This document shows, piece after piece, positions 61,104-64,000 of a DNA stretch of 64,000 nt (positions are counted from its first letter, which is position 1; every line of letters begins with the position of its first letter). Made by a program: the position numbers and the translations under genes. Under the pieces are notes generated by a model, which saw only the letters and a list, made by a program, of their open reading frames with translations, did not search any database and was not told the origin of the DNA. Origin of the DNA: Bretschneidera sinensis (taxonomy: Eukaryota > Streptophyta > Magnoliopsida > Brassicales > Akaniaceae); NCBI GenBank assembly GCA_023935145.1, contig CM043700.1, positions 71,024,120 to 71,088,119 on the forward strand, given 5' to 3'.

Positions 61104-62696
61104 AAGAGGTACTATAAAACTCAACTCATGAATAAATAAAATATGTGCATCCAAAGTTCCAAAATTAACTCACAGCATTTCCATTAATATGCAGATACGA
61201 AGCGTCAAGTTTAGTATTATCAGTCATGGTATCTTCATCATCTGATCCCTCTATACTCTCAAAGGCACTAGCACTAGCAACAGGAGATTTAGGAGAAGTT
61301 GGTCTGATAAGATTTCCAGCTCTTTTTGTTGAACTCGCATGTCCAGCAGATTTCCCTGGAAGGGAACAATACCATAATATCAACAAAAGAGTTTGACAGC
61401 TTGACCATCCATCCCTAGCCAAAAGAAAAAATGAATAAAAACAAACATGAAATAGCAAAAGCAATGACAGTTCAGGCACATTGTTGTTACTTTTTTCCAA
61501 GCACTTTGGAAGTGCTGAAGGTGGCACCTACTCCTTCTTATTGCTCAGGAGCAGGGGGAGCAAGCCATATCTGGTCACTATGAATTTACTTGAAAATGCA
61601 GCAAGGCACAACTGACGTACACATGGTTGGAGCATTATGAAGAAACAGGAGTTAAGAAAGGAAAAAAGGGTCACTTAAATATTCTTTTCCAATTTTTTTA
61701 TATAAATAGATGATCCTCACAATACTGTTATTCAACCCCTACTTCAGATTCCTAACAGCATGATGGAAGCAGATGCAACAGAAAACAGGACATAAGGGAT
61801 GGCATACTACCTTGATTCTCCTTTGGCTTAGAGGTTTCATGTTGTTTTCCTAGTCTCGATTTTAATTTTTTTTATTCTACTATCTCAAAGAGGCGTTTAA
61901 TTTGATATTTTCTGAGAAAGAACTCTGATATTTAATTTTCCTTAATTAAACTATAAAAACGATAAACTAAAAGCTGGAGACATTTACATTTCAGAACAAT
62001 TTGATTTAAAAACGAGCAGGCTGTTGCTACTTGCTATACTAAAAAATAGAGCATATCTACCACTTTTCAATAACATTACCACAAGCTCGCACCATCCTTC
62101 GAACAACACAGGTATAATCCAAAATAACAACGAAACTCGACTAAAACCAGATTCCACTTCCCATTACGCAGATTATTAGGCACATTCAATTACAACAAAC
62201 ATCCTACTGACTTAGTAACAATCGAAATCATTTCCACAGTTAATACCCGATTTCACTATTAATAATATATCTAAACAATCAAATCGATTTAACCAGATTA
62301 TTATCACCCCGGCGAGAAGTCCGGCATGGCCATACCTTCAAGGAGCGTGTGGAGCCTCGGCAACCCGGGCGGGATCCCGTCCACGTGGACCGGACCGTTG
62401 GCGCGCCTCTCTTCCCCGCCATCGTATCCGCCGGAAATGGTGGTAACGTCCGGCAACGAAGCCGAGCCGCGCCTATAGTAGCTGTTCCCCTTCCGCCTGC
62501 CGGGGCCGCGCCGCTTCTTTAAGTGCTGCGTCAAGTTTCCGTCCGATTCATCTTCCCTCTCCCTCTCTCTCTCCACGGTCTTCGCGAACTCCAGCAACTG
62601 AGTTAAGGTTTTCCTGTGCATGTGATAAGCCGATATCGCCACGAATGAAGCTCCTACCAGAGCCGCCATGGCTAGATGCAGAGCATACGCATCCAT
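53597..62696 (-). CDS. FAC1: AMP deaminase (EMBRYONIC FACTOR 1 type), 19 coding exons
   Basis: It deaminates AMP to IMP in purine nucleotide balance. Exons (minus): 62336-62696, 61174-61355, 60661-60847, 59967-60145, 59799-59850, 59550-59677, 59283-59462, 58798-58865, 58501-58643, 58177-58238, 57263-57376, 56793-56933, 56517-56669, 56250-56303, 56056-56166, 55788-55961, 55628-55708, 54001-54099, 53597-53665. All joins are GT-AG and in phase, giving 845 residues (Arabidopsis FAC1: 839). The start is the ATG at 62696; a GTG upstream is not used. Residues about 5-25 form an N-terminal membrane anchor. A Ser-rich linker ([27 protein letters not shown]) precedes the catalytic domain. Zinc/substrate motifs present: [41 protein letters not shown] and [16 protein letters not shown]. 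Introns contain a 360-bp duplication and a MITE, but coding sequence appears intact. Confidence 0.95.
53862..53895 (+). repeat. G-rich tract in AMP deaminase intron 18
   Basis: Runs of four to five G separated by TGA, TGA and CGGA occur on the plus strand, next to a pyrimidine-rich stretch. The gene is on the other strand, so its transcript is C-rich here. Confidence 0.7.
54271..54990. repeat. Tandem duplication of 360 bp in AMP deaminase intron 17
   Basis: 54271-54630 and 54631-54990 are two direct copies starting CATTTTCC(A/G)CTTC and ending near AGACAAACAGAC(T/A)TGGTTT. They differ at scattered positions and by small indels that cancel, so the register is exactly 360. Confidence 0.9.
55052..55342. 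mobile_element. 291-bp MITE in AMP deaminase intron 17 (Tourist/Harbinger-like)
   Basis: The ends GGGTGCGTTTAGTTGTGGAA and, inversely, GGGTGCGTTTAGTCGTGGAA continue through AAATGTTTTCTATTT. CTA flanks both sides (55049-55051 and 55343-55345), fitting a 3-bp target duplication. The interior is non-coding. Confidence 0.75.
61031..61108. repeat. Compound (GT)n-(GA)n microsatellite in AMP deaminase intron 2
   Basis: A GT-rich run with interruptions changes to a GA run near 61084. Both are polymorphism-prone low-complexity DNA. Confidence 0.85.
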
Positions 62697-62935
62697 TGCT
62701 ATCACTTTCTATCTCTAAAACTCTCTCTCTCTGTAAGAATCTCTCTGGGAGTTACGTGATAGAATGTCTTTATTGGTATTAGAGAAAGAGAGTGATCGAG
62801 GAAAACCCTACTGAAGAGCATACCAGAGAGAGCGGAACAGAGAGCTCAGTTTTTATTCGAGACAAATGGGGGTTGTTTCTGTATATATAGGCCAAAAAAA
62901 CTACTCCAATTAACATTGGCCCATTGGATAATGTT
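62697..62935 (-). promoter_or_regulatory. AMP deaminase 5' untranslated region and core promoter
   Basis: On the minus strand CCTATATATAC (62881-62890) is a good TATA box. About 30 bases on begins a CT-rich leader (CTCTCTGTTCCGCTCTCTCT) typical of plant 5' untranslated regions, reaching to the ATG at 62696. Confidence 0.6.
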
Positions 62936-63155
62936 TCAGTAAGCTCGAGCGCACAGTCCTCTCGCCCTTCTATCCGTAAGATGATGATCAAAAGGCCAAA
63001 ATCTCGAGCGTACTTAATTGGTAATGGATTGGATTCGTATTCACGTTCTCACTCTTCTCTCTGTTACTTTCTTAGCTCTCTTAATTATATTATTCTATAT
63101 TTATTGAATGGACAGTTGTTTTTAACTTTCTGACTCTTATCTTTTAGTGGTGTGA

Positions 63156-63187
<32 letters not shown>

Positions 63188-63850
63188 GCGGTAAGTGGTT
63201 GCTTTGTATAATCGCCGCTTTTGCCAATTTAATAATTTTTAATCTAATCTGTTTAATATTTTTATTGAATATATGGTGATAATAAAGTTAATCATGCGAT
63301 GTTAAATAACTTTTAAGTTTAATTATAAACAAAATTATGTGAGCTGTATTTTTAAAAAATATTTTAAATTTTTTATGATAAAAAATACTTTAGGATTGAG
63401 ATTATTTTCAAAAAATATTTTTTTATTTTTATGATAAAAAATATCTTAAGGTTAATTAAAATAAATATATCATTGGATATTTTTCAATTTGTACAGTATT
63501 TTATATTAATAAAAATATATCACAGAAGCTTTTTTATTAAAAAATTTTAAAATATTTTTTAAAAGTAACTCCGATCACACATAAATTTTTATCAGAAAAA
63601 CTTTAAGATATTTTTAAAAATATAATTAATTATTGAGTTTTTTTTTTATAATTAAATCTGATTTTTAAATTGATTGGTGTGGAGGGTGGACTCTTGTCCG
63701 TTTGTCAGTTAGCGGGGGTGGACCAGGGCTCATGCAAATGTGCCAACGTGGGTTGGGGGTTCGTGTTAAAAGAGGTGTGGAGTGAGTCATTTTCCTTATC
63801 CAAAATGTACTTTTGAAAATATGCCAAGCAGCTGTTGCACATAGAGATCG
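62936..63850. other. Upstream intergenic DNA, AT-rich, with a long T run
   Basis: A run of about 30 T occupies 63158-63187. The rest is AT-rich with TTTTTA/TAAAAA words and no coding frame. Confidence 0.5.
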
Positions 63851-64000
63851 CAATTGGGTAGGATCAAGACATTCGGGTTTAAATCTTTTCGAATTACAGA
63901 TTGGTTAGAGTCCAGATTGAATCATATCAGTCTCAGGTTTAGGTCATCTAAAGCTAGTGTGGGTCGGGTTCAAGTTTTACCGGTCTCAAGTTGTGTCTAG
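63851..64000. mobile_element. Start of a GGGTC-rich hAT-like array, cut by the window edge
   Basis: Degenerate words GGGTAGGATCAAGAC, TTCGGGTTTAAA, CAGGTTTAGGTCA and GTGGGTCGGGTTCAAG resemble the subterminal blocks at 2680 and 3365. The rest lies beyond the window. Confidence 0.4.

Noticed and set aside
62697..62705. AMP deaminase start three codons further upstream
   Set aside because: That codon is GTG; the first ATG in frame is at 62696 and gives an N-terminus fitting the family.

Overview
The window looks like nuclear DNA of a eudicot plant. Genes carry GT-AG introns, intergenic DNA is very AT-rich, and the transposons are typical plant families. No organelle, bacterial or viral genome features were seen. 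Three host loci are clear. (1) AMP deaminase (FAC1/AMPD type), minus strand, 19 coding exons between 53597 and 62696; the exon phases close into one 845-residue frame. (2) Chloroplast monothiol glutaredoxin S16 (GIY-YIG-like domain plus CGFS glutaredoxin), plus strand, two coding exons, 40044-43518. (3) The first coding exon of a small conserved plant protein near the left edge (1405-1481, minus), which continues outside the window.

The rest is mostly transposon and gene debris. From about 3690 to 22500 lies one old minus-strand L1-type LINE into which two LTR retrotransposons have inserted. One is a Tat-lineage Ty3/gypsy element (3873-12699), the other a Ty1/copia element (14635-20037, target duplication AACAC). 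The Tat element has lost most of its integrase. It carries two antisense units with their own TATA boxes, separated by a 48-bp tandem array in which most units hold an 11-bp hairpin. Next come a gag-only LTR element (24045-26765), a CACTA element remnant (27770-31291), a copia 3' fragment and a gypsy LTR remnant. Interleaved with these are TRICHOME BIREFRINGENCE-LIKE (TBL, polysaccharide O-acetyltransferase) pseudogenes whose catalytic motifs are damaged.

Between the two intact genes sit a copia-derived insertion with LTR ends in inverted orientation and a perfect 5-bp target duplication (43686-46538), a hAT-like element (47849-49518), and an intact exon of ribosomal protein eS1/RPS3a lying between GGGTT-rich arrays (50395-52345). 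The introns of both intact genes hold further insertions: a 1.6-kb long-inverted-repeat element in glutaredoxin S16 intron 1, and a 360-bp tandem duplication plus a 291-bp MITE in AMP deaminase intron 17.

The host genes do not form a pathway together. Element boundaries and exon joins were read by eye from sequence; identities and ages were not computed.
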